From positions 48,787,890-48,851,889 of the forward strand of contig NC_068576.1 of assembly GCF_025698545.1 (NCBI RefSeq): a DNA stretch of 64,000 nt, read 5' to 3'. The stretch is from Gossypium raimondii (Eukaryota > Streptophyta > Magnoliopsida > Malvales > Malvaceae). Shown one piece after another: positions 34,925 through 45,900 of this stretch (position 1 is the stretch's first letter; every line of letters starts with the position of its first letter). The position numbers and the translations under genes are program-made. The notes beneath the pieces were generated by a model that was not told where the DNA came from, made no database searches, and saw nothing but the letters and a program-made list of their open reading frames with translations.

Positions 34925-37195
34925 TTAACTCTGTTTTCCTGGTCGAGCTGGTCCGAAATAGTTTGTAACTAATCCCATGATAGCAAACCTGATTTCAAGA
35001 CAGAATCGAATGAGTAACATATACACAACACGGTTGAACCATCATATATATTAAAGTGAGATAGCAAAAATATTCCATACATAACAGGGAAATAAGTGAA
35101 AACGCTGCCTAGAATGAGAAACATATTTGATTAGCAAAATCCATCTCCACAAACTTTTAACAAATGGTACAGATAACATCAAGTCGAAAATTTCTCTAAG
35201 ATCTCTGAGCTAGTTATAAAAGTACTGTAGCAAGAGAAGGAAATTATTAAGGAAAATTGGTGTTATCCATAGAAAAATCTGCCTAAACACGGAACAAGGG
35301 AGCAGAAAACTGTGCATAAATTAAGTTGAGAAGCCCTCTAAGAAACTATGATACTCGTGAAAGTTCAAAGAAGGATTATCCAATTCAATTAGAGGTCACG
35401 CGAGATTTTGAGAGGAACCAACAGAAAAGCCAGTAGAGTTCAAGTGATCTGCAGAACAAAGTAAACCTAACCCTAAATAGAATAATGTATTTCATATTAA
35501 AAGCAACCAATCCAAGGACAAAAACTGAGTTGAAGAAAATGTCAATTGTTTCGAGGAAATTGGCATGGAACAAAAATGGTCGTCTCAACTAAGTAAACAG
35601 GACCCTAGATAAAATAATGTAGCATTTCTTGAAGTCAATCTTAATTAAAAGAAGCAACCAATCCAAGAACAAGAACTGAGTTCAAGAGATGTAAATGTTT
35701 CAAGGAAATTGCATGGATCAAAAGGATCTGATCCTAACTAAAATAATGTAACATTACTTGAATGAAGTCCAGATAAAAAGCAACCAATCAATCAACCAGA
35801 ACTGAGTTAGAAGAACGTCAGTATTTGAAGGAAGTCGGCATAGATTACTAATGATCTGCTGAACAAACTAAACCAGACCCCAAAATAAATTACTGTGGGA
35901 TTACTAGAAGAATGTCCAGATAAACAGCAATCCATCCAACAACAACAACTAAGTTAAAGGAATATCAGCGTTTGGAGGAAATTGGCATAGATCAGAACAG
36001 CTACCGTCCTCTTATTGGCATAGATTAGAACGGTTACTGCTCTCTTTCATTTTCTAGACATAACCCATTTTCTTAGTTGGAATGGCAAAAGGTTTTTAGA
36101 ACTAGATCGGTGGCCGAATCAGTCAAGCCACCAGTTAGATGGTCTGACCGGTCCGTCTAATTCAATTAAATAAATCATTAAAAGATTCATAAAACTAAAA
36201 ATATATTAAAAATCCGGTTTAACCGGTTTTTGCCCAGTCCAACCGGTTCCCAAGTCAACCAGTCCAATGCCCTTCTCCAGACCGGTACCTCAGCCGGTCC
36301 AGTCTGGTTGAAACAACCTTGAATGGCAGCATGCAAAATCCTTGAACTGGCACCCTATCTCACTTAGTTCTTTTTGCTCAAAATCTATCTCACTTAGTTC
36401 TTTTTGCTCAAAATCTATCTCACTTAGTTACCCGGCATGCTTTTCTTAATGGAAAGTCTTGCCCTATCACCTCAGACTTCATCAATGGATATTTTATGCT
36501 TCAAACGATGTTTGTTGAAGTCAACAAACAGTAGCAATTCAAGGATAGTCTAATTCGACAATACGTGCATTTAGCAGATCAAAATGTAGAAATAACTAAG
36601 ATTTGCCAATTTAACGAATATAAATTCAGTTGAAATAAAGCGTTTTAAAAATATATATCTTATAATCCAATTATTGTCGGATCCATTAGAACTCCTAAGT
36701 AGAAACCCTAAATCTAACCAAAAAAACCAATACTACCATAATTGCCATTGTTAATATTTCGAATACGGACGAAACGGCAATTTTAATAAGAAATTAACAA
36801 ATAAATGAACGAAAGAGGAAAAGAACTAACATCATAGCCATAGAGATCTGCTTGAGATCGTTCTCAACGTTCTTCATGTTCGCAAGTGATTGGGCGCAGA
36901 ATATGATCGCTAGCCACGAGCTCAGCTTGTACTGCAAAAATAAATAAGATGAAATTCAGATCTGAAAATTTAAAGAAATTAAACGAGAGAAATCAAATTC
37001 AAGAACAGAAGACAAATCGAGAGGTAGAGGAAGAACCCTGAACATGACGCCTGCAATCCCGAAAATCACGGCGATAAAACCGGAATAATCGACAGGGAGA
37101 TCTTGCGGCGAAACAGGCTGCGCCACGTATGGCTTTGCCGCCGACGGTTGTCTGGGATCGTTGGCCGAAGTTGAATTGTTATTGTGTGATGACAT
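34925..37195 (-). CDS. Protein Asterix (PAT complex subunit, UPF0139)
   Basis: Three exons, 37195-37037, 36931-36831 and 34988-34925, join in phases 0 and 2 to give 107 residues, the normal family length. Asterix (WDR83OS in animals) pairs with CCDC47 as the PAT complex at the ER translocon and shields hydrophilic transmembrane segments of multi-pass proteins during insertion; that role is known from animals and inferred here. Visible features are a polar Asn/Ser/Pro-rich N-terminus (MSSHNNNSTSANDPRQPSAA), the conserved PVDYSGF entry, and three short hydrophobic helices at about residues 37-52, 57-71 and 82-97. The tail is NYFGPARPGKQS. Intron 2 is 1.84 kb, against about 0.1 kb for intron 1, and is full of repeats. 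Confidence 0.9.
35445..36000. repeat. Degenerate tandem repeat (126-152 bp) in Asterix intron 2
   Basis: A unit starting AGCAACCAATCC...AACTGAGTT...GTTT..AGGAAATTGGCATG begins at about 35501, 35653, 35779 and 35925, and a partial copy precedes the first. Copies are well diverged with many indels. It lies entirely in the intron and has no coding sense. Confidence 0.65.
36086..36325. mobile_element. ACCGGTT-rich MITE-like element in Asterix intron 2
   Basis: Imperfect inverted ends (AAAGGTTTTTAGAACTAGAT near 36088 against CCAGTCTGGTTGAAACAACC near 36300) enclose many CCGGT/ACCGG motifs (GACCGGTCC, CCGGTTTAACCGG, AACCGGTT). This CCGGTT-rich type is common in dicot introns. No target duplication was resolved. 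Confidence 0.5.
36356..36429. repeat. 30-bp tandem repeat, 2.5 copies
   Basis: A perfect 30-bp unit (CACTTAGTTCTTTTTGCTCA plus AAATCTATCT) is present twice and begins a third time at 36421. Confidence 0.9.
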
Positions 37196-37808
37196 CTTTG
37201 ATCCGATCTCTCTCAGCTCTCTCTTCTCTGTCTTCTATTTTGATTTCTAGATTTATTCGAATGACTGGTGCGACTTCCGCCAATGAAATAACCTTCTATG
37301 CTATTAAAATAAAAGATACAATCATGAATTTACCCGTTACCCCTCAACATTTATATTTTTATGACGTTGATATTTTTTTTAAGCTAAATTTTTAACGATG
37401 ATATAGTAATTCTTGTGGCATGGCATTTCATGTAGCAGTCTACGAGTATTTTATATTAGACATTGTACTATTTATATTATATGATACGTTAACAAATAAT
37501 TTAAAATTTATAGAATTATTCAAAATAAATAAATAAATATAAAAACTTATAAAATTGAAAAGAAAATAGGAAATATAGACATAAATTGTCATGCGGGCTA
37601 TTATGTTTAAAAATTTAACATTTTAATCAATGTTTTAGTTAAAAAACATCAATTTAACTCTTTCTAAAACATTAATAGTTAAATTCAACTCTTTTAAAAT
37701 ATTGAATACCAAATTTAGCTAAAAAAGCATAAAAGTTATTGACAATAAATGTAAATGTTAACGGCTAAATTTGTTAGTATAACTAAAATAAACTTAGGTA
37801 AATTTTTA
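37196..37808. other. Asterix upstream region and AT-rich gap
   Basis: The first 60 bp are pyrimidine-rich on the plus strand (CTCTCTCAGCTCTCTCTTCTC), a typical short plant 5' leader read from the other strand. No clear TATA box was identified. The rest is AT-rich with no gene. Confidence 0.4.
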
Positions 37809-37898
37809 GGGTTTTTTACCAAAATAAATTAAAAAAAATTAAATACCGAAATAGGTTGTCAGATGGATTAATTACTGAAATGGTATGTTTTTTTTAAT

Positions 37899-38098
37899 GG
37901 CGCCTATCTGACAGGCGCCAATGAATTTTTTATATTAATTTTTTTTCTTTTAATAAAGTATTATTAATTTTTTTCCCGGATCAGTATATGACCTGGGTAT
38001 AGATACGATGCGCGACTAGTTACGCCTATCTCGAAGGCGCCAATGGTGGAGCCTATCTGACAGGCGCCAATGGTGGAGCCTGTCTGACAGGCACCACT
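37899..38098. repeat. GGCGCCT/AGGCGCC palindrome cluster, left
   Basis: Short hairpins made of GGCGCCT, a 7-nt spacer (ATCTGAC or variant) and AGGCGCC occur at 37899-37919, 38022-38041, 38051-38068 and 38078-38095. The mirrored group is at 39631-39821. They flank the MULE promoter and may be transposase-binding sites (inference). Confidence 0.75.
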
Positions 38099-38115
38099 GC
38101 TGCTTATTTTTTTCC

Positions 38116-38125
38116 CTATATATAC
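38116..38125 (+). promoter_or_regulatory. Likely TATA box of the MULE transposase gene
   Basis: CTATATATAC precedes a purine-rich leader (AGAACAAAAAAAAGAAAAG) and a T-rich intron-like stretch before the ATG at 38423. Confidence 0.45.
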
Positions 38126-38422
38126 CCCCGAAAATCAAATGAGCACAGATACAAAATTTAGCAGAGGAACGAAAATAAGAAGATAGGAGAACAAAAAAAA
38201 GAAAAGAAAATAAGAAGAAGGATAAGGTATTTTGGTTTATTTCTTTTAAATAGAATATAGAGTCTTGTTAGTAATTTTATTATTTGAATGTTATTTTGTT
38301 AGGTTATTAATTTTGTTAGCTTTTGAATGAAAAATTTTGCATTAAAAATTTTATGTAATTTTTTTGCATTTCAAAATTGTTTTAAGAATTTTGAAATATT
38401 TTTAACAGATCTAGTATTTAAG

Positions 38423-39080
38423 ATGGAGAATCACTTTTTTGTATGCGTTTATTTCGATTGAGAAATTTTGACAACAACTATGGGATGTATATTTGAATGT
38501 CGCAAACAAGTAGCAATGAGATTTAATAGAAATACCTCGTTTGATGATATGAAGGAAAAAATTAGTGAAAAAATTTATGGACGTTGTGGGAGAAGGATAT
38601 CAAAACTTTTCTACAAGTTTCCAGTTTCGACGGATCCAATAAAATTTACCGAAATGGAACTTGTAGACGATGAAGACGTGGAGACAATGGTCGCTCTTTA
38701 TTGTGGGACTCGAAGCAACCAAAATGCACCGATTCAGTTATTTGCTGAGTTAGCTGGCGTGGAGGCAACTAAAGATCTCACTCCATTAGGTGAAGAAGAT
38801 GGAGTTCAAGAGCCGTGTTTGGTGGTTCCGGTATCGTATGTTGATAGTTAATCAACTATATACGGGATCGATATTGATTTTAATGCTGCACCCGAGACTG
38901 ATGTGGTTGGTGATGATGTATATTATAGTAGTAATCCTGTTGATCACAAAGTTGATAGTGAGAGTGATCCCGACGTGGACGAGGTCTCAGATGATATTGA
39001 CGACGAATGCGTGAATGAGGATGGAAACATTAACGCGTCTTCAGTCGGAAACCAGATTCGTGGTATTGTAATGTATACTT
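38423..39080 (+). pseudogene. MULE transposase N-terminus, broken
   Basis: Translation from ATG at 38423 opens MENHFFVCVYFD and stops at TGA 38459-38461. The same frame continues with EILTTTMGCIFECRKQVAMR and a PB1-like region (KISEKIYGRCGRRISKLFYK, MELVDDEDVETMVALY). A second in-frame TAA is at 38849-38851, after which the acidic linker goes on (SESDPDVDEVSDDIDDECV) to about 39065. Two nonsense changes and loss of everything downstream make it a relic. Its order of parts is the same as that of the leftward ORF at 1-744, but sequence identity between them is low. Confidence 0.8.
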
Positions 39081-39419
39081 TTAATAAAATGATTTTTAAT
39101 TTTTTTATAAACTTATATGTTAAACTCACCAAATACTAAACTAAACACAACAATTTATAACTTAATCCTAAATTACTAATAAATTAATTTTAAAATAATT
39201 ACAAACATAAAAATTTATAACATAATCCTAAATTGCTAACAAAATAATTTTAAAATAATTATAAAAAGCAAAAAATTTACAATATTTATACAAAATACTA
39301 ATCCAAAACTATAAACACGAAACATAAATAATTTATAATTAATAATTAATAACAAAAAAATCACAATATCTTAATTAAACTCTTTAAATTATAAACAAAA
39401 TTATTTACTAAAATAATAC

Positions 39420-39500
39420 ATTACCTTTTCTTTCTTTCTTTCTTCTTCTTCTTCTTCTTCTCTTCTTCTTCTCTTCTCCTTTCTCTCTTTTCTTTCTCTC
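39420..39500. repeat. CTT/TTC microsatellite
   Basis: TTTCTTTCTTTCTTCTTCTTC followed by TTCTTCTCTTCTCC repeats, a pyrimidine run inside the deleted MULE. Confidence 0.85.
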
Positions 39501-39630
39501 TCCGTTGATCAAGGGGTTTGGGGACCATACTTATAGGCCACAAATTTGTAATTTTTTCCCATTGAAGGGACAACACCATGGTGGTGTTGCAGCAGCAGTG
39601 CAGCTGCCAGCAGGGGGGAGGGTCATTGGT

Positions 39631-39821
39631 GCCTACCTCTCAGGCGCAATTAGTGGCGCCTATCTGACAGGCGCCACCTAAAAACTCGTTTATTTTGACC
39701 CGTTGATCGTATTTTTACCATATTTATATTTAAATTTTTTTAATAAAAATAAAAAATAATATTTTATTTAAACCAAAAAAAATAATATAAAAAATTTATT
39801 GGCGCCTGTCAGATAGGCGCC
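39631..39821. repeat. GGCGCCT/AGGCGCC palindrome cluster, right
   Basis: Three hairpins, 39631-39647 (degenerate), 39655-39675 (identical to the left-end copy at 37899) and 39801-39821 (in the TIR, inverted), mirror the left cluster. Confidence 0.75.
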
Positions 39822-39908
39822 ATTAAAAAAACATATCATTTCAAGAATTAATCTATCGACAACCTATTTCGGTATTTAATTTTTTTAATTTATTTCAGTG
39901 AAAAACCC

Positions 39909-42900
39909 AAAGTTTATCTATTTAGCAAATTACAAGTTCATTAAAAACCATTAATAAGCATTACCAAATTTTAAAATTAATGTATTTTAAATAATAATAT
40001 ACTATTAAAAGAAATAAATTAAAAATATTGAGGTAAAACTGTAAAAAATTGCATTACACAATACGTAAATTTTGAAGGCTAAGTTTTTTTGAAACAATAC
40101 TAAATTGACATAATTTATAGATATTGAGGTTAAAATTATTAATTCAATTTTAAAAGCTACCACAATTAGCCAATTGATAACCAAAAAGATAAATTAAATA
40201 GTTAGGTGACAATGTAATAACTTTTTGTAGTTGAGTGACAAAAAAAATATTAACAATTAGATAACTACTAGTGTAATTTATCCAAGCATTAAAACAAGGA
40301 CATGTTAGGTGCAGGATAGAAACGCCAAAGCCTAAATGACATTGCTCACATTCAATATTTTATTAAAAATCTTATCATACGTGTATGTGTGTGGAAACCA
40401 CAAATATAAAACACAAATATGTGTTGGAAAGTAACATAAAATGAATAATTACATATATGGCTTGAAACTAAGTAATAAGAATTACACATTAAATATGTAT
40501 GATATTAAAATTAAAAAATTAGATTAAATTGTTTAACATTGTGTTGTCATCAATATTGAGTTATCTTCGACACTAACTCAATCAAATACATTATTAATAT
40601 TAGAATTCTATCACATGCTTATGCATGTGGAAACTACAAATTTAGAAAGCAGATGTATGTTTAAAATAAAATACAATATGGTTTGGAATTAATTAATAAC
40701 ATATGAAATATACACGGCATTAAAATAAAAATTAAATTAAATTAAATTAAATTAAATTGTGAGTAAAACAAAATTTAAACACATAAATACATTAGATTAA
40801 CAATACTAATTAAATGCACTATATTTGTTTATTAAGGTGTTGTCTTGGTTGTAAGTTGGTGTTGAATTAATTTGTAACACCAACTCAATTAACAACATTA
40901 TTAATATATATACAAGTGATGGAAATAATAAATTGTACATATTGAAATAAAAATGCATAAAAACATAATAAAATAAAGTTATAATTGAGTGGTAAATTTA
41001 AAGTTTTACTAATGCAATTGATCCGAGTTCAAATCTCATCGTATTCATAGCATCAACTTAGTTAGAAATTTTATTAATACTATAAACATATACTATCAAT
41101 GGAAGTATAAGTGAGAAATTAAAAGTTTTACTAATACAACAAATTCAAGTTCAAATCTTTACATATGTATATTTTATTGATTTTTAATTTAAAAAAATTA
41201 AAATACCCTCGAACAATATAACTTATATTAATTTTCCTAACCAAGTAATACAACTCAATTAAAAGCTTAAATAACAATTTATATTTATATAAAATATCAA
41301 AATATTAATATATTTGCATTATATTTTTATTATTTATTCATATTATTTTATATTTCAACGCAATAATATTACTTATTATGTGTTCATATTGCATTTTATT
41401 TGTATTATTTTATATCTATTTTAGTATAATAAAGAATATTTTCATATTCATTTAATGATTCATAAAAATTATTTCTTTCAAATTCATAATTGTTTTTTCC
41501 AATAATATTATCACCAAAATTATAAATCTAATTTCTGTACCTGAAAATACAATATCACATGTTGGTATTAATTTAAATCCATTCTATTTTTTTATTATTT
41601 CGTACTGCAACTCGAATTCTTCCCCCAATGCCACCATCATTTATGTTAGAATGCGACCGGGTAGCATATTTGTAAATAAAAAAAACCTACACCCTTAACG
41701 TTATGAGCGAAAGAATGTTTGGCTCTCGTAGTACAAGAAATAGTAGTTTTAGAACATATTAGACGCAGCAAGAAAAGAAAACATGATATGACCAAAAATA
41801 TAGATAAGAAAACATGAAGCCATTAGAAAACACAATTCATGAATATCCCAAAATCATTAATATATATGTATATATATGATCCAGCATTTTATAAATAACA
41901 AATACCCTAAACTTGATTATGATATTACAAAATATACAAACATGTTACATATATACAAATATCTCAGGCCATGAAAATGAAATAACAATTGTAAATGCTA
42001 AAATTTGAACAGTCAACTTTTTTAGAAATAATTATTAAATGAACTAACTAAATCCCGAGTTCACCTTTGCCTTTGTCTAATTATTCAATTATCATAGCAG
42101 AATCAAAAGTGATAATAATAGATCAAAAGATTGGACTTGTGGTCATCAAACAAATTGTGATAAGAGAAGACGTTAAAAAAAAGTAAAAAACCATCCACTT
42201 ATGATGGAATCCAAAGGCCTTACTATAATAAATACACTTCATTACCTGAATATTCAGCTATTTCTTGAAAAATCAAAACGAGCTTCTGTTTCTCCCCATT
42301 TTTCTTACCCAAAAACCAAGGAGCAGCTCATCTTTCTCTCAAGATTTATGTATATAGCTCAACAGAGGCACAAGGACTTGGTAATAATGAACACGGCATG
42401 AAAAAATATATAACTAAAACACAAAACATGAACACAAACACAGCACAAATACAAAAATGTCAAAATGTATAATAAGAATTATTAATGTATCAAAATTTAT
42501 ATAAATATGAAATGGCTTCAAACGATTATATCATGGAAAAATATACAAACAAAACATGAACATGAATTGCTAGGTCTATATGACATCAATGGCCAACACA
42601 GAAATGTACGAAGAGATGCACATTCTTCTACATCTCCATTTGTGTGGTTCAATTATAAGAAAATGGACCACCAAAAGCATGAGGGATTTGATGACAATTG
42701 GGCCAAAATAAAGAGGGAATGCAAAAAGGTTTTTGACTTGTATTGCCACACAAAGTCTATTAGTATCATATATATCCTATTTGTAGACTATAAAGAACAT
42801 AGATAAGGAAAAATAATCTACAGCTGCCAATCTATATTTACAACAATTATATAGTATTTACAGCTAAGAAATCTTCAGAAGATTTCACCTATAAGTCAGC

Positions 42901-42947
42901 CAGTATCCAGTCAACTCTTGAACCGGAAAAAACCAATTAGCTAATCA
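39909..42947. other. AT-rich intergenic with TE scraps
   Basis: 40200-40280 looks like one end of the same MITE type as 52341-52890 (GTTGAGTGACAAAAAA, AACTACTAGTGTAATTTATCC). 40380-40620 and 40620-40920 are a diverged direct repeat (GTGTGGAAACCACAAAT/ATGTGGAAACTACAAAT; CACTAACTCAATCAAATACA/CACCAACTCAATTAACAACA). An ATTAA pentamer run lies at about 40728-40759. 42500-42947 is probably the 3' UTR or downstream region of the next minus-strand gene. No gene is supported. Confidence 0.45.
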
Positions 42948-45900
42948 TCAAAGTGGAAGACATTGTACCTTATCAGGAACATTCCTAGGCATCGGTACTG
43001 CAGAAACATATCTCTGGATGAAAAATTTGGGAGGGCTAGCAATTGCTTCAGAGGTCGATGAGGTCTCAGCCCTGTCAGCTTGTCCCCGCCCATAGAACTT
43101 GGCAAAACGATTGATGAGTGAGATCTTCTCTAGATCCTGGCATTCCAATCTTAAGTCCAAGATTGAGGATCTCTTGTCCAGACTACATAACAAAATGAGG
43201 AACATTAGAAGACAACCAGCATGACAACAGCTGCTTAGGGTTAAACCAATAGCGGGAGCAGCATGGGGCAAACAAAGGATTTTAAATATATATATATATA
43301 ATGTAATTAAAAATAGTGACATAGAGCAAAACCTAGCTTCCAACTTATACATAACTTGCAAGTATATCAAAAAATTTGAAGACGAGATATTATGCATAAA
43401 ACATACTGGTAAAAACTTGACCTGGGTTACCTCTGTAAATCATTTTCCAGCTTCTTTGCAGTGATGACAAACTGTTCTGCAGCCTTTAAGATGGACTGCT
43501 TTCTCTTCTTAAGCTTTTCAGGGAGGCTAAAAGCAGAAGAAAAAAAAAAAAAACCCATCAGTATGATAGTAGAAAAACAATCCCCAGTTGACAGTAAAAA
43601 ACAGGATTCACGGGTTTCAAACATAATTAACATGTTCTTACGTGCTACCACTCTCAGAAGGAACAGCTGTATCACTTTCACATATATATGCTGAGCTGCA
43701 TGCTTCTCCTAAGCCTAATCTGGCAACAAAATAGACCACGGTCTCATAGTTTTTGATAGCATCTGCAGAAAGAACTGCTCTTGAAGGAGCACAATGTAGT
43801 TGCTGCATAAGCTGTGTTGTCAAGATAAGCCTTCTTTTTGATCTAAGCACAGGCGGCCAATCTTCAATCATTTCAGGTTCGTTTTCAGCCTGTGATATCA
43901 AGATCAATGTCCTTAAATGAGAACTTTCGTAGTTCAAATAAGGAATAAACTAAGATCAAGTATGGTAGTTTGACACCAAACACACCTCAATCAATCGATT
44001 TGCTGCATGTGCCCATCCCGCTTCAGCCGCACTGCGATCAAAAGAAAACCTCAACATAATTCCAATGAAGAGAAAAAGCATAAAGAAAGTGAGAGAAGAA
44101 AGCAACTAATTTCTGTATTTCAGCAAATTGCTACTGGGAAATATTTGTGTTTTTGGTTATTGATATAGTATAAACACACATATAGAGACACATATATTAC
44201 ATGTGCTGTTAAAATTGCAGCAAATTGGAAAATTATTCCAAATACCTGATGTCCTGAGGTCTTGAACGACCTTGTGTCACTTCTCTATGCCATGAAACAA
44301 GCTCAAATGTCATACTTTTACGCTTTTTTGCTCTCATAACAATCAAGTTCTGATTTGGAATACCGGGAGGAAGCAACTGACGGGAGATATGTCCAATTGC
44401 TATTGGCATGAGGTTTGAGTTTTGCCGGGTACCATCCAGCTGACTAGCATCAGCAGCATTAACCTGCTCACTAGAATCAAGAGCATGCAAATTATCAGAA
44501 GGCCTACCAACGATAAATCCTTTGTCTGCAGCCTTCATTGTGGCAATTTTCTGAGCATCATAAATAGGCAACATTTGCCCCTTTTTAAATGCCCCGTACT
44601 CATCAAACCAGGATGGAGCCATCTGGGGTCTGATCTGAGGGTGTTCTCTCCAATCAGAACCAGCTGAATTATTAGCATTGTTGAAATTCAGAGAATCATT
44701 CTGAACAAATGCCAGTGTATCATTAGCAGATGACTGTCTCTCAGTGTATTCTCCAGCGCCCGACGACATGTTTAGCATCTTAGAATCTCCAGAAGGAACT
44801 ATAGAAGAACTCATTAACGCATCTCTCATCATATTATTGGATCCATAAGGTAACAGATCTGCACCTTGAGATTTCTGTTGAGCATCCAAAGCAGAATCCG
44901 GAGTTGGACCTTTAAATCTTTTGACACTCCTATTACTTGGATCAATCTCTATATTTTTCATGGCCTGCACCTGATGCAACAACAAATAGTTCTGATGTAC
45001 AGTATTATTTGGTCTTAAAGAACGGCCAAAAGCTTCAATGTCTCTCTGCATACTTGCAGGATTTTGGCTGGCATCAGCCTCTGGCAATAACTGCTGGCCT
45101 TTTGCTGGTTGCTCTTCTCTACCAGAGTTCTGTGGTTTAGCAGATCCTGCAGGGAACTCAGTTGCACCATTCCCTCCTACCCAGGCAATTTGATCATCTA
45201 GCTTCTTTTCCCCAGGAAGAGTTGTTTCTGAGTTACCATTTGACTGTTGCTGGTGCTTCAACAAATTCTGTGAGGCCCAAGAAGACTGAGCTCCTAATAG
45301 ATGTTGAGCAGCTGAAACACTGGTCCATACATTAGGCATTTTGGTAAAAGCACCTCCTGAAGGTTGGGAAGCTGGCATAGCCTCCAACACTGGAAACTGC
45401 TGGTCTGTAACCCTTGCATTGTTTTGGGTGCCATAACTTGGCCAGGAAGTCTCTGAAGAAGAAAGGTCATCCGTAGCACTTTTTGGCATGCGAGGTGCTG
45501 ATATCCTTCCCAATTGACTAATTTGAGCTCTCTCATAAGAGTCATCAATCCGCTTTGACTGACATGTCAACCCACTAAAATCTGCATTAACAAATTTATT
45601 TGGTATTACCTGATTACCCACATCAACAACATGCTGGCATTGAAGATGACATCCTAAATAAGGATAATCAGACGTAAAACCTGCAGAAACATTGCCCACA
45701 ATATTATGTTCTGAGGCTTTGTAGTTGGTATGACCAGAGACTCGTGCAATATTATTCCTGCTATCTCCATTGGATTCTCCATGAGGTGACTGAACAGAAG
45801 CTGTTGGACCAACTAAGGTATGACCCTTAATTCTTGCCTCAGAAGAGATGTGAACTGAATTTAGAGAATTAACTCTTTGTGGAGAACTTTGAGATGAAAT

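Larger units (their letters stand above)
37809..39908 (+). mobile_element. Deleted MULE with about 140-bp terminal inverted repeats
   Basis: Left end GGGTTTTTTACCAAAATAAATT and onward (37809-37975) is the inverse of the right end ATTTATTTCAGTGAAAAACC (about 39770-39908). Matching includes TTAAATACCGAAATAGG and the palindrome GGCGCCT/AGGCGCC. Between them lie a TATA-type promoter (38116-38125), a broken transposase N-terminus (38423 to about 39080) and no zinc finger or DDE core. It is a 2.1-kb non-autonomous derivative. A 9-bp target duplication was looked for and not found. Confidence 0.8.

Noticed and set aside
42507..42806. 99-codon plus-strand ORF
   Set aside because: It lies opposite the 3' end of the DSPP-like gene, shows no recognisable domain and has no promoter or splice context.
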